A stretch of 64,000 bases of DNA, from the NCBI GenBank assembly GCA_016926255.1, contig JAFGOY010000070.1, positions 1 through 64,000 of the forward strand, written 5' to 3'. How positions within the stretch are numbered: position 1 is the stretch's first letter; every line of letters begins with the position of its first letter. The translations under genes and the position numbers were made by a program. Source of the stretch: Anaerolineae bacterium. Its GTDB lineage: Bacteria > Chloroflexota > Anaerolineae > Aggregatilineales > UBA3940. A model generated the notes under the pieces. The model was not told the DNA's origin. It ran no database searches and was given only the letters and a program-made list of their open reading frames with translations. Positions 43,737 through 53,293 of the stretch are shown here, in pieces.

Positions 43737-45797
43737 TTATTCTTCGGCGGCTTCCTGAAGGGCGCGCTCGGTTTTGAGGCGGAAGTAGGCATCCATCACT
43801 TCGGAAGCGACGGGAAGGGCTATCGACGAGCCTTCGCCGCCGTTGTAGATGAAAGCAATCACCGATATCTCTGGATTGCCATACGGCGCGTAGGACATAT
43901 ACCAGGCGTGAGCGGGCCAGTTGCCAGGGATACACTGTTCGAGGGCGGCGGCGATATTGTCACAGAACTCGGCGGTACCGGTCTTCCCGGCGATGGGGAC
44001 ATAGGGTAGATAGTTTTCCTGGGCGGTGAGCGCCGTACCGCCTTCTATGGTCACTGCCCCGCGCATCCCGGTCTGGATCAATCGCATCGTCTCGTCGAGG
44101 GTTTCCGGGTAAGGCTCGCCATATTCTTCCTGCCAGTATGCCCGGATGTCTTCCCGCATGTCGGTTCTGACCGGTTCAAACCCGGCTACCACCTGTCCAT
44201 CGGCGTCGATGATCTCGCGGACCAGAGTCGGCTTGACGGCAACGCCGTTATTGATGATCGTGTTCAAAACGTTGATCATTTGCAACGGCGTGGTCAGGAT
44301 GTAACCCTGCCCGAACGCCGAGTTATACGTATCACCGGTTGACCAGTTTTCGCCCCAGACCCGGCGCTTCCAGTCCGGGCTGGGGACAAATCCCTGGTTC
44401 TCGCCGGCCAGTTCGATGCCGGTCGTCTGCCCCAGGCCGTAGAACTCCATCCAGCGGGCCAGCCGGTAGATACCCAGACCAGTTCCTTCGACTTCGTCTT
44501 CGAATCCGCCGCCTACCTTGTAGAAATAGATATCGCACGACCAGGCAATTGCCTCGATGAAACTAACCCGCCCGTGCCCGGTTTCCAGCCAGCAGACGAA
44601 CTGCTGCGCCCGGCCCGGATCGTTGGGGTAGTAACGGTCTTCAAGCTGGATTTCCCCCGGACACTCGATTTCATAATCGGGATCAACGACTCCTTCTTCG
44701 ACCACGCCGGTGGCAGTGACGACCTTGAAGATTGATCCGGGTGGGTAGAGCGAGTTGACCGCCTGGTTGAACAGCGGACGCAGCGGGTCTTTTGATACCT
44801 GGTCGTAATAGGGGTAGTCGATGGAACGGGCAAAGCGGCTGTTGTCATAGGTTGGCCAGCTTACCATTGCCAGGATTTCACCGGTGCGCGGGTTTGTGGC
44901 GATCACCACGCCCCGGTCATAGCCTATGAGATTATCCGGGTTCTGCTCTTTGAGCCGGGTGATCATATCGATCAGCGCTTCCTGGGCAGCCTCCTGAAGC
45001 TCGGCGTCGATGGTCAGGCGGACACTGTAGCCCGGCTGCGCCGCGCGCGGCTCGCTGACGTTGCGGATGATCTGACCTGCCACGTCACGTTCGACACGTT
45101 GGAGTCCGGGGTTTCCGGCCAGCAAGTCCTGCAAAGAATACTCGATACCGTCATAGCCAATCCGGTCGCGGTCGAGGACATAGCCCTGCGCTTCAAATTC
45201 ATCGGCCCGGTCGGCGGGGATCGGCCCCATGTAGCCAATGATATGAGCCGTAAGCGGCCCGGTCGGATAATCGCGCACGGAGACCCATTCGACATCGACA
45301 CCAGGGAAGTTTTGCTGCTCGGAGATAATCATCCGGGCAATATCGTGGTCTACGTCAGTATCGACGACCACTGCCCGGAAGGGAGCGATACCCTGGCCTT
45401 CACGAACCATCGTCAGCAGGCTTCGCTGGGGGATGCCGCGCTCGTCGACCGCATCCAGTTCGCCGCTGTAGGGGATGCCGAGCAGTCCGGCCAGCCGTTC
45501 GAGCACGGCCCGTTCTTCGGCATCGTCATCCGGCAGGAGTGCCGGAGTAACCGTCACGTTAGCGCTGGCAACGTTGACGGCTAACTGCACATCGTTCCGG
45601 TCGAGAATGATACCGCGTGTGGCGGGAATGCTGACCTCATCGTAGCGGTTTTCGTCGGCCTGGAGGATATATGTATCACTCTGGACAAACTGGATCACGT
45701 AGAGACGCGCTGCCAGCCCAACAAAGGCAATCGCGATTACAACCTGTAAAGTCAGAATTCGCCATCTGGGTGGCTGACGTCGGGGTCGATAGGTCAT
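43737..45797 (-). CDS. mrdA: Penicillin-binding protein 2 (elongation transpeptidase)
   Basis: A 686-residue class B penicillin-binding protein that cross-links peptidoglycan during cell elongation. It has an N-terminal membrane anchor (LTLQVVIAIAFVGLAARLYVIQF), a dimerisation domain (RGIILDRNDVQLAVN), and a transpeptidase domain with SxxK in YPPGSIFK, SCD (IAWSCDIYFYKVGGG) and KTG (VPIAGKTGTAEFCDN). The ATG at 45797 gives the standard start; upstream residues belong to another frame. It begins 16 bp after mreD in the mre operon. Its usual polymerase partner RodA is not next to it. Confidence 0.95.
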   Translation of the reverse strand: MTYRPRRQPPRWRILTLQVVIAIAFVGLAARLYVIQFVQSDTYILQADENRYDEVSIPATRGIILDRNDVQLAVNVASANVTVTPALLPDDDAEERAVLERLAGLLGIPYSGELDAVDERGIPQRSLLTMVREGQGIAPFRAVVVDTDVDHDIARMIISEQQNFPGVDVEWVSVRDYPTGPLTAHIIGYMGPIPADRADEFEAQGYVLDRDRIGYDGIEYSLQDLLAGNPGLQRVERDVAGQIIRNVSEPRAAQPGYSVRLTIDAELQEAAQEALIDMITRLKEQNPDNLIGYDRGVVIATNPRTGEILAMVSWPTYDNSRFARSIDYPYYDQVSKDPLRPLFNQAVNSLYPPGSIFKVVTATGVVEEGVVDPDYEIECPGEIQLEDRYYPNDPGRAQQFVCWLETGHGRVSFIEAIAWSCDIYFYKVGGGFEDEVEGTGLGIYRLARWMEFYGLGQTTGIELAGENQGFVPSPDWKRRVWGENWSTGDTYNSAFGQGYILTTPLQMINVLNTIINNGVAVKPTLVREIIDADGQVVAGFEPVRTDMREDIRAYWQEEYGEPYPETLDETMRLIQTGMRGAVTIEGGTALTAQENYLPYVPIAGKTGTAEFCDNIAAALEQCIPGNWPAHAWYMSYAPYGNPEISVIAFIYNGGEGSSIALPVASEVMDAYFRLKTERALQEAAEE

Positions 45798-45813
45798 TAG
45801 CTGCCTGATCCGG

Positions 45814-46317
45814 CTATATCTTAACCTGACGTGGGTGCAGCCGGTCGTGCCAGCGTGCCAGCAGACGCAGGACCGGGATAAACAGAACGATATCAAACAA
45901 TACTGACGGCAGTGTAACATACCCGAAGCTTGCCGACCACGATAAAGGATAATCGGTGAGGAAACGCAGCAGAAGCATATAGATCACATGGTAGGCTGTC
46001 GCACCGACGGCGGTGAGCAGCAGGGGGAGCAGCAGGGATGCCCGGTAGACCTGCGCTTCGAGCAGACCGATCAGGTAGGCAAGGGGCAGCAGCGCCAGCG
46101 ACGAAACGCCAAGGGGCATCCCGGAGAACAGGTCGAGAAGAAGGCCTCCGACAAAGGCCCAGGCCAATCCCTCCTGCTCCTGATCGAGTGTCGACCAGGC
46201 AAGAACGAGAAGTACAACCAGATCGGGCTGTCCACCGTAGACCCGCAGATGGGGAAGCACCGTCGCCTGGAGGAGGACGGCGACAACAAAAAGCGGGATG
46301 CCTAACTGGAGACTCAC
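45814..46317 (-). CDS. mreD: Rod shape-determining protein MreD
   Basis: A 167-residue membrane protein with five to six hydrophobic helices and the family hallmark GGQPDLVVLLVLAWSTLDQEQEGLAWAFVGGLLLDLFSGMPLG. It is part of the elongasome linking MreB to peptidoglycan synthesis. It overlaps mreC by four bases and precedes PBP2, the classical order. Confidence 0.93.
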   Translation of the reverse strand: MSLQLGIPLFVVAVLLQATVLPHLRVYGGQPDLVVLLVLAWSTLDQEQEGLAWAFVGGLLLDLFSGMPLGVSSLALLPLAYLIGLLEAQVYRASLLLPLLLTAVGATAYHVIYMLLLRFLTDYPLSWSASFGYVTLPSVLFDIVLFIPVLRLLARWHDRLHPRQVKI

Positions 46318-47192
46318 TGCCCTGTCCCGCCTTCGGATTCAATGACTTCATCGAAGGTGGCCAGGTCGACCGGCTCGAAGCTGGTGATGATCGAGACGAT
46401 GCGCAGGTTGTCATAGTCAACGGTTGGGCGGATTTCGGCGGACTGGAAAAGGTCGGCCTGCTGGCGGCGGACGCTGGTCACCTGGCCGATCACGATATTG
46501 GCCGGGAAAGTGCCACCCAGTCCGGAGGTCAGCACCAGGTCACCAGGTTCGACGAGCGCCTCCTGCGGGATGAGTTCCATGCGCAGGCCGCCCTGAAGCT
46601 GCCCGGTGACCGTTCCCTCGGCGCGGGCGGTTTGCAGGCGGGCGTTGATCGCGCTCTCCGGGTCGTTGGTCAGGCGTATCCAGGCAGCGTTGGCCGCCAC
46701 GCTTTCGACGCGCCCCACCAGTCCCAGGTCGCTGATCGCCGGGTTGCCGACCTGGACGCCGTCCCGCGTGCCCCGGTTGATGATCACCCAGCGCAGGTAG
46801 CTGCTCGTGTCGCGGGCGATCACATCGGCGGTGACGAAGTTCTGATCGGTATTTTCGGACGCATAATTGAGAATATCGCTCAGGCGGTAATAGTCCTGCT
46901 CGATCTCGCGCAGGCGGACGATCTCGACCTGCATCTCGGCGACAAGCCGCTCAAGTTCGAGCGCACGCTCTTCCAGGTCGGCATACTCAAGGGGGTCTTC
47001 AGTCAGTTCCTGGGCGGCCCCGGCGCCATCGGTCAGCAAACCAGCGGCGGGTTTAAGCGGGGCCATGATCGCCGTCTGGATGATCCGCAAAACGCCGGAC
47101 TGACTACCGGCTATGATCAGAATGGTGACAATCAATAAAATGCCGAAGGTCACCAGCCATCTGTTTTCACGGCGCATAACAGTTAATCCCAT
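46314..47192 (-). CDS. mreC: Rod shape-determining protein MreC
   Basis: A 292-residue protein: short cytoplasmic start, one membrane helix (WLVTFGILLIVTILIIAGS), a coiled coil (DLEERALELERLVAEMQVEIVRLREIEQDYYRLSDIL) and a beta-barrel domain (VIINRGTRDGVQVGNPAISDLGLVGRV; LVLTSGLGGTFPANIVIGQV). The ATG at 47192 is used; ATG 47177 is also possible. It scaffolds PBP2 on the outer membrane face. Confidence 0.93.
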   Translation of the reverse strand: MGLTVMRRENRWLVTFGILLIVTILIIAGSQSGVLRIIQTAIMAPLKPAAGLLTDGAGAAQELTEDPLEYADLEERALELERLVAEMQVEIVRLREIEQDYYRLSDILNYASENTDQNFVTADVIARDTSSYLRWVIINRGTRDGVQVGNPAISDLGLVGRVESVAANAAWIRLTNDPESAINARLQTARAEGTVTGQLQGGLRMELIPQEALVEPGDLVLTSGLGGTFPANIVIGQVTSVRRQQADLFQSAEIRPTVDYDNLRIVSIITSFEPVDLATFDEVIESEGGTGQ

Positions 47193-47204
47193 CAAACAAA
47201 CAAT

Positions 47205-47240
47205 CAGGTGTGGTCCCTATCCAAACTGGAACCACACCTG
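47205..47240 (-). promoter_or_regulatory. Hairpin between mreB and mreC
   Basis: A 10-bp perfect stem (47205-47214/47231-47240) with a 16-nt loop lies in the 75-bp gap. Only scattered T residues follow on the minus strand (GATTGTTTGTTTG), so it may partly terminate or protect the mreB message. That would make MreB more abundant than MreCD. Confidence 0.5.
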
Positions 47241-47267
47241 TTATTTTATCACGTTCGCTTCTGTTGA

Positions 47268-48329
47268 TCAGTGGTGGGTGGAACCACGTTCCAGTCCGAC
47301 GAGCACGCGCCGCAGGTTGTCGTAGTCTTCGAGGACGCGCCCCGCACCACGCGCCACGCAGGTCATCGAGTCTTCGGCAAGCCAGACACGCATGTTGACA
47401 TCGTCGGCGACCCGTTCGGTCAGCCCGGCAAGCTGCGATCCACCTCCCGCCATACAGATGCCGCTCTCCATCAGGTCGGCGATCAGTTCGGGGGGTGTTT
47501 CTTCGAGGGCGTCTTTAATCGTGTCAATGACAATCTGGACGGAAGTCGAGAGCGCTTCACGGAGTTCAATCGAGGAGAGTTCGACGGCTTCGGGCAGCCC
47601 GGTGATCAGGTTGCGGCCGCGCATGGTAAAGGTGCGTTCCTCCGGCAGGGCAAAGGCCGAGCCGCACTCGATTTTGGCGCGTTCGGCCATGCGCTCGCCG
47701 ATCAGCAGGTTATATTTTGAGCGCATGTACTGGATGACATCCTCGTCCATCTCATCGCCCGCCACGCGGATCGAGCGGCTGATTACGATGCCGCCCAGCG
47801 AGAAGATGGCGACCTCGGTGGTGCCGCCGCCGATATCGACAATCATGCTGCCCCGGCTTTCGGTGATGGGCAGTCCGGCCCCAATTGCGGCGGCCATCGG
47901 CTCTTCGATCAGGAAGGCTTCACGCGCACCGGCGGAGATCGTCGCATCGTAGACGGCGCGTTTCTCGACTTCGGTGACACCGCTGGGGATGCCGACCACG
48001 ACACGGGGGCGCGGAACCGGCACCAGCGATTGTTCATGGGCCTTACCGATGAAGTATTCGAGCATCGCCTGGGTGATCTCGAACTCGGAGATGACCCCAT
48101 CCCGCAGCGGGCGGATCGCCACGATGTTGGCCGGGGTGCGCCCGACCATCTGGCGGGCCTCGGAGCCAATTGCCAGGGCCTTGCGAGTACTTTTTTCAAT
48201 CGCCACCCAGGATGGCTCGTTGATCACAATACCCCGTCCACGGACGTTGACCAGCGTATTTGCCGTACCGAGGTCGATGCCGATATCGAGAGAAAACAGA
48301 CCAAGTAACCAGTTAAGCGGGGTAAACAC
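47268..48329 (-). CDS. mreB: Rod shape-determining protein MreB
   Basis: A 353-residue bacterial actin that forms filaments directing lateral wall synthesis. ATPase motifs are SLDIGIDLGTANTLV (phosphate 1), SRGSMIVDIGGGTTEVAIFSLGGIV (phosphate 2) and GICMAGGGSQLAGL (adenosine). The GTG at 48329 is chosen: AGGAG lies 10 nt upstream, and the resulting short FTPLNWLLGLF start mirrors the membrane-binding amphipathic N-terminus of MreB. A TTG at 48359 would add ten residues without a site. Confidence 0.96.
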   Translation of the reverse strand: MFTPLNWLLGLFSLDIGIDLGTANTLVNVRGRGIVINEPSWVAIEKSTRKALAIGSEARQMVGRTPANIVAIRPLRDGVISEFEITQAMLEYFIGKAHEQSLVPVPRPRVVVGIPSGVTEVEKRAVYDATISAGAREAFLIEEPMAAAIGAGLPITESRGSMIVDIGGGTTEVAIFSLGGIVISRSIRVAGDEMDEDVIQYMRSKYNLLIGERMAERAKIECGSAFALPEERTFTMRGRNLITGLPEAVELSSIELREALSTSVQIVIDTIKDALEETPPELIADLMESGICMAGGGSQLAGLTERVADDVNMRVWLAEDSMTCVARGAGRVLEDYDNLRRVLVGLERGSTHH

Positions 48330-48644
48330 AGAGGGTGTACTCCTCAAGTGGGCAAACAATCACCCTGATTTTTTTATAGTGATGGGAACTTTTCAGGCTC
48401 TATGTAAAACATCTCGCAGCGAGAATTAGATGATCGACGTAGGATTTTATACTGCGAGACACAAAAAGCCTGACAGAACCTGTAGGGCATAAATAAGACA
48501 GATAATTTCAGAAAAACTATCACTTTTGCAAATAGGATAAAGTGATAAATGTTTATCAGCCTGCCGCCGAATTATACCATTGCCAAAAAGTGCCTGCAAT
48601 GTACCGATTCTGGGGCCCGGTGCTTGAGCGCCGGGAATTGGCGA
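48330..48644. other. Upstream region of mreB with a short repeat
   Basis: No gene was seen. The mreB promoter is expected here (a TATAAA box on the minus strand near 48450). At 48617-48638 is a GC-rich inverted-repeat element also found at 59441-59462. Confidence 0.4.
48617..48638. repeat. Short GC-rich inverted-repeat element, copy 1
   Basis: A 22-nt element beginning CCGGTGCTT and ending GCGCCGGGAAT. It can form a small hairpin and matches 59441-59462 with one difference. Both copies are intergenic. Confidence 0.5.
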
Positions 48645-49889
48645 TCATCCCTCCCAACCTGCCGCCGACCGGCCCGCCAGCCAGCCCGTCGAAAAAGCCG
48701 CCTGTAGATTATATCCTCCGGTGTCTGCGTCGATATCGATCACCTCTCCGGCAAAATACAATCCCTCGACCAGCCGCGAGGCCATCGTGCGAGGATCGAT
48801 CTCGCGGATGTCCACGCCCCCGGCAGTGACAATCGCCTGGGCAATCGGCTGGAATCCGGTCACTTCAAGCCGGAAATCTTTCAACCAGCCTCGCAGCCGA
48901 CCGCGCTCCTCGGACGTGATCTGATGCCCTGGTTTGTCAGGAGAAATCTCGACCAGCCTTGAACACACCGGGATCAACGACTGCGGCAGCAGGTCTTTCA
49001 GAATCCGCTGGAAATGCTGCTTGCCCTTCTGATCGAAATCCCGCAGTAGCCGTGCATCGAGTTTTTTCTCGTCGAGCGCCGGTTTGAGATCAATCGATAG
49101 GCTCACTGATTGTTTTCGCAGCACCGCATCGACCACCTGCTTACTCATCGTCAGGATGACCGGCCCGGAGACGCCGTAATGGGTAAACAACATCTCCCCG
49201 AACTCCTCCGTCTGTTTTTTTCCATCGACATACAGGGTCACGTTCACGTTGCGCAGGCTCAAACCCTGCAATTCCTTTGCGACATCACCGGCGGTCTTGA
49301 GTGGCACCAGCGCAGGGCGTGCAGGCACGATGCCGTGCCCCACTCCTTCCGCCAGATAATAGCCGTCCCCCGTCGATCCCGTTCCCGGATACGACATACC
49401 ACCCGTCGCCACGATCACCGCATCGGTCCGGTAAGTCTTATCGGTCGTCTGAATCGCGGTGACCCGTCCGTCTTCCACCAGCAGGCGTTTCACCCGCGTT
49501 TTCGTCCTGATCTCCACACCCAGGCCGCGCACCCAGCCTACCAGCGCATCGACCACGTCCCCGGCTTCTTCGCTCGCAGGGAACACCCGTCCGCCCCGCT
49601 CGGTGACCGTCTTCACGCCCAGATCGGCCAGCAGCGCCAGCAGGTCATCGCTGAAGAACCGGTAAAACGCCCCGCGCAAAAATCGCCCGTTTGAGCCAAA
49701 GTGCGCGACGAAGTCCTCTATCTCCGCGATATTCGTGATATTGCATCGCCCTTTGCCGGTTATTTTAAGTTTTTTCCCCGGCCAATCCATCTTTTCGAGC
49801 AGCAGCACTTCCGCCCCCATCGAAGCTGCCTGCCCCGCCGCCATCAGCCCCGCCGGGCCGCCGCCGATCACGATCACCTGTTTTGCCAT
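48645..49889 (-). CDS. NAD(P)/FAD-dependent oxidoreductase (BaiN/HI0933-like)
   Basis: A 414-residue flavoprotein. It has the N-terminal dinucleotide fold VIVIGGGPAGLMAAGQAASMGAEVLLLEK, then KKLKITGKGRCNITN (a HI0933-family hallmark), VIVATGGMSYPGTGSTGDGY near residue 162 and the C-terminal GLYFAGEVIDIDADTGGYNLQAAFSTGWLAG. Members include BaiN-type reductases; most are uncharacterised. It is divergent from the WD40 lipoprotein gene. Confidence 0.9.
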   Translation of the reverse strand: MAKQVIVIGGGPAGLMAAGQAASMGAEVLLLEKMDWPGKKLKITGKGRCNITNIAEIEDFVAHFGSNGRFLRGAFYRFFSDDLLALLADLGVKTVTERGGRVFPASEEAGDVVDALVGWVRGLGVEIRTKTRVKRLLVEDGRVTAIQTTDKTYRTDAVIVATGGMSYPGTGSTGDGYYLAEGVGHGIVPARPALVPLKTAGDVAKELQGLSLRNVNVTLYVDGKKQTEEFGEMLFTHYGVSGPVILTMSKQVVDAVLRKQSVSLSIDLKPALDEKKLDARLLRDFDQKGKQHFQRILKDLLPQSLIPVCSRLVEISPDKPGHQITSEERGRLRGWLKDFRLEVTGFQPIAQAIVTAGGVDIREIDPRTMASRLVEGLYFAGEVIDIDADTGGYNLQAAFSTGWLAGRSAAGWEG

Positions 49890-50055
49890 ACACCCTCCGT
49901 TTGATATCGCCCTAGAGCATGAACCGTCCGGGGACGTTTGTCAACCTTTGATTATGGAACTCGACGGCGAAACTTGGACGATCCCACACACGTTGGTTAC
50001 ACTTGTTCGGCAGTTTAGACCGCGATTATCAGGTGTTCATTACACCGGTGAGATT

Positions 50056-51180
50056 ATGAAACGATTGACTCCGCTATTATTATTTGTCCTGCTCGTGCTG
50101 ACCGCCTGTCAGATTCAGCCCTCCTACCTGCCCACGCCGACCAAAACGCCTTATAGCATGTCGACCGCCCTGCCTCCCGCAACGGCAGCCCCGACACTGG
50201 AAGCCACCGCAACCCTCGAACCCACCCAGGCACCCGATTCGGCAGCTGATATCACACCGACCCAGGTGCCGCAGCGTGAAGCGATCACCATTGAGAATGC
50301 GTCCCAGGTGGCAAGTACACGCCTGGATTCACTTGATCATCCCACCGCTCTGGTCTGGTCGCCTGACGGAAGCCTGCTGGCGGTGCTTGCCGAGAACGGT
50401 ATCTCGCTTTTCGACAGCGATGATTTAACCGCCGCACCGCGCCTGATCGATCCCGGCACCGGTGGCGGCAGCAGCATTGTTTTTACGCCCGATGGCAGCT
50501 CCATCATTCTCGCCGGGTACGACAACACCGTCCAGGTGATCGATGTTGTATCGGGTGGGGCAGATACCCTGCTCGACGGCATCAATGTCAATACACTGGC
50601 GATCAATCCTGCCGGGACGATGCTCGCCGTTGGCGACAGTGTGGGCAAAGTCCACCTGCTCGATTTCCCCTCCGGCGATCTCGTCCAGCAGCTTCAAATC
50701 GGCTGGCCAATATGGTCTGTTGCTTTCAGTCCCGATGGTACGATCCTCAATTCCGGCGGTGACGACGGCATGGTCTGGATGTGGGATGTCGTCAACATGC
50801 AGCTTCTCAACAAGTATGACTATATCGGCGAGGTCTGGACTATCGATTTCAGTCCGGATGGCATCTTCTTCGCCACCGGCAGCGCCGATAATTCCGTCCG
50901 GCTGTGGGACGTGCTGTGGGCAGGCACACGCCGCGAAGTGACTTTCGAAGAACATGGCAACGACGTACTGGCTATCGATTTCAACCCCGACGGCACGATC
51001 ATCGCCTCCGGCGGCGCTGATGGATTTTTGTACTTATGGGATGTCATCATCGGAGGGAGCCTCGTCCGCTTTGAAGCAGCCCCCGGCAGTCAGGTTGTCT
51101 CTGTCGCCTTCTCACCCGATGGCACCATGCTGGCGACGATCAACAGCTACGGCCCCATCGATCTATGGGAGCTACCATAG
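50056..51180 (+). CDS. WD40-repeat lipoprotein
   Basis: A 374-residue exported lipoprotein with a lipobox near residue 17 (LLVLTAC), then a Pro/Thr-rich linker and seven WD40-type repeats (for example VWSPDGSLLAVLAENGISLFD, WSVAFSPDGTILNSGGDDGMVWMWDV). These would close one seven-bladed propeller. The ATG at 50056 is preceded by GGTGAG and begins a proper signal peptide; the long in-frame upstream stretch overlaps the divergent gene and is spurious. It is a probable protein-interaction scaffold on the cell surface. Confidence 0.85.
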   Translation: MKRLTPLLLFVLLVLTACQIQPSYLPTPTKTPYSMSTALPPATAAPTLEATATLEPTQAPDSAADITPTQVPQREAITIENASQVASTRLDSLDHPTALVWSPDGSLLAVLAENGISLFDSDDLTAAPRLIDPGTGGGSSIVFTPDGSSIILAGYDNTVQVIDVVSGGADTLLDGINVNTLAINPAGTMLAVGDSVGKVHLLDFPSGDLVQQLQIGWPIWSVAFSPDGTILNSGGDDGMVWMWDVVNMQLLNKYDYIGEVWTIDFSPDGIFFATGSADNSVRLWDVLWAGTRREVTFEEHGNDVLAIDFNPDGTIIASGGADGFLYLWDVIIGGSLVRFEAAPGSQVVSVAFSPDGTMLATINSYGPIDLWELP

Positions 51181-51243
51181 TGGGCGACCGCAAGGGGCGT
51201 CCCTACAGTTCCGTCATTTTGAATTGGCCCATCCCAAAAATAA

Positions 51244-51285
51244 AACCGGGGGACATCGCAAGAAGATGTCCCCCGGTTCATTTTT
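51244..51285. terminator. Bidirectional terminator
   Basis: A perfect 14-bp stem with a 7-nt loop (51244-51257/51265-51278) is followed by CATTTTT on the plus strand and TTTTATTTTT on the minus strand. It ends both the WD40 gene and the acyl-ligase operon. Confidence 0.9.
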
Positions 51286-51300
51286 CCCGTTTAGACGTTC

Positions 51301-52998
51301 CTACAATCCCTTTTCGTCCAGGAATTTCAATCGATTCGCCGAGCGCGACACTTTGCCGCTGCTGGTCTTGACCAGCCAGCCGCGCGGCACCAGTTCGACA
51401 TAGCGAACGGCCACGTCACTACCCGCCGCCACCTTTCGCCGGACATTCGCCTTGAGTAGCGACTTTTCCTCGTCGGGCATATCGAAATCGTCGATCTCGG
51501 CGATGACCGCCACGTCTTCGGTCCCGGCTCCTACATTCGGTGCACCGAAAGCTACCACCCGACCGGGGTGAATGCCATCGACTTTACTGACCAGCATCTC
51601 GATATCACGCGGGTAGACGTTCTTCCCACCGACGATGATCAGGTCTTTCTTACGTCCTAAGACGAACACTTCGCCGTCGGCCACATAGCCCATATCGCCA
51701 GTCAGGTACCAGCCCTCGTGGAAAGCTTCCTCGGTCGCATCCGGGCGTCGATGGTACTCAGTCAGCATGTAGGAGCAGTTCAACGCGATCTCGCCGATCC
51801 GACGTTCGGGCAGCGGATTGCGATCCGGGTCAAGCACCCTGACGTTCATCCCGCCAATCGGCTTCCCCGACGAAACCGCCGACTCGACGTTCTCGTAATC
51901 CGGTTCCACCGGCACCGCCTGTAAGTCTTCGCGCAGTGCCTTGCGATCCAGCCACTCGACCCGCGCCGGTTCGCCGATCTTGCTCTGGGTGACGCCGAAC
52001 ACGGTTTCCGCCATCGCGTAGCAGGTCGCCAGCTTCTCGATTCCTGCCCCGTAGGGTTCAAATCGTTCGGCAAACAGGCGGTGACTGTTGTCATAGATCG
52101 GCTCCGAGCAGTTGATGAAGGCGCGCATCGAACTCAGGTCAACGCCTTCCAGGTTTTCATCCCGGATTTTCTGAGCGCAGAAGTTGTAGGTAAAGTTCGG
52201 CAGCCAGGTCAGCGTTCCGCCCTGAGCGGTGATCGCCTGAAGCAGCATGTGAGGAGCGCGCACCCAGTCGAAGGGTGACATCAACACCAGCCGCGCGCCG
52301 GTCAGTAAAGGCATCAGGAACCCGGCGATCAGCCCCATGTCGTGGTAAAGCGGCAGCCAACTGACAATCACATCGTCGGTCGTGAAATCAAGTGACTTGC
52401 TGTACTGATCGAGCTGCTCGAAGATCGCCCGGTGTGCCAGCGCGACACCCTTTTGCAGCCCCGTCGTCCCCGACGAGTGCTGTAAGAGCGCCACCACGTC
52501 TGGATCGAAGGTTCCATCCAGGCGCGGCTCGTCGCTGTTGCCCAGCACCGATTCGGGGGTCAGTACCAGAATCTGTGGAAGGTGGATACCTTCGCCTTCT
52601 TCGGGCAGAATAGCACGGGCATCATCCTCGACCGCCGGATCGGTCGCCAGCACCGCCGGTTCCGACAGCTTGATCAGCGCCGACATCGCATTCCGGTAGC
52701 GATCCGGGTGCAGCTTTTCGCTGGCAAAGGGCATGATCGATGGGATCGCCCCCAGCAGTGCCGCCCCGAAAAAGCTCGCCGTCAGCAGCAGCGAATCCTG
52801 CTGCACGATGATCACCAGGTCGCCGGCACCAACACCCAGCGCGGCCAGTTGTTCTGCTGTGCGCTGCGCGGCCAGGTAGACTTCTTTGCGGCTCAGTACA
52901 ATTTCGTCTCTGTCGGAATAGATCAGGCGCAGGGCCTCGCGGGCGGATTCTGCGCCGGTCGCGAGTGTGAATAACTGTCCGGGTAGCGTCCGTGCCAT
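51301..52998 (-). CDS. Fatty-acyl-AMP ligase-like adenylating enzyme
   Basis: A 565-residue ANL-superfamily enzyme that activates a carboxylic acid as acyl-AMP. It has the P-loop LQHSSGTTGLQKGV near residue 178, VSWLPLYHDMGLIAGFLMPLLTG (FAAL-like), the A5-type CYAMAETVFGVTQ, the WYLTGDMGY Asp near 434, RKKDLIIVGGKNVYPRDIE and the catalytic Lys in TSSGKVSRS near the end. Proteins of this subtype load fatty acids on carrier proteins. The acyl carrier protein gene ends one base upstream of its ATG. It fills the DltA position in the acylation locus. Confidence 0.88.
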   Translation of the reverse strand: MARTLPGQLFTLATGAESAREALRLIYSDRDEIVLSRKEVYLAAQRTAEQLAALGVGAGDLVIIVQQDSLLLTASFFGAALLGAIPSIMPFASEKLHPDRYRNAMSALIKLSEPAVLATDPAVEDDARAILPEEGEGIHLPQILVLTPESVLGNSDEPRLDGTFDPDVVALLQHSSGTTGLQKGVALAHRAIFEQLDQYSKSLDFTTDDVIVSWLPLYHDMGLIAGFLMPLLTGARLVLMSPFDWVRAPHMLLQAITAQGGTLTWLPNFTYNFCAQKIRDENLEGVDLSSMRAFINCSEPIYDNSHRLFAERFEPYGAGIEKLATCYAMAETVFGVTQSKIGEPARVEWLDRKALREDLQAVPVEPDYENVESAVSSGKPIGGMNVRVLDPDRNPLPERRIGEIALNCSYMLTEYHRRPDATEEAFHEGWYLTGDMGYVADGEVFVLGRKKDLIIVGGKNVYPRDIEMLVSKVDGIHPGRVVAFGAPNVGAGTEDVAVIAEIDDFDMPDEEKSLLKANVRRKVAAGSDVAVRYVELVPRGWLVKTSSGKVSRSANRLKFLDEKGL

Positions 52999-52999
52999 T

Positions 53000-53245
53000 T
53001 TACTGATTCGCCTCGATGTGCTTGACCAGTTCTGCGACTGTGTCGAAGTTATCTGCCGTCAGTTCGTTGTCGTCGATTCTCACCCCGAAGGTCTCCTCGA
53101 CGAACAGCGCGATATCCACCAGACTGAACGAGTCGATCAGCCCGCTGGAGATCAACGGTTCGTCGTCGGCCATCGGGTAGCTTTCGTCGTGGAGAATTTC
53201 ACTTTTCAGGTAGTCTTTCAGTTTTGCGCCAATCTCGTCGCTCAT
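53000..53245 (-). CDS. Acyl carrier protein
   Basis: An 81-residue acidic carrier with the phosphopantetheine Ser in GLIDSFSLVDIALFVEETFGV (Ser39 context, DSF in place of the commoner DSL). It is separate from the fatty-acid synthase genes and precedes the adenylating enzyme with a one-base gap. It should carry the activated acyl group to the MBOAT, as DltC does in D-alanylation. Confidence 0.9.
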   Translation of the reverse strand: MSDEIGAKLKDYLKSEILHDESYPMADDEPLISSGLIDSFSLVDIALFVEETFGVRIDDNELTADNFDTVAELVKHIEANQ

Positions 53246-53293
53246 TTTTGTTTCCCTCGTTTAACTTGAATTTGATTGCGGTACCGTCTGGTC

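Noticed and set aside
46038-47138. A 366-residue plus-strand frame opposite mreC/mreD
   Set aside because: The mre genes on the other strand are unmistakable. This frame is low-complexity and unrelated to any family.
43737-48329. Absence of rodA beside PBP2 considered as a gene loss
   Set aside because: rodA is often encoded elsewhere, and the window cannot show loss.
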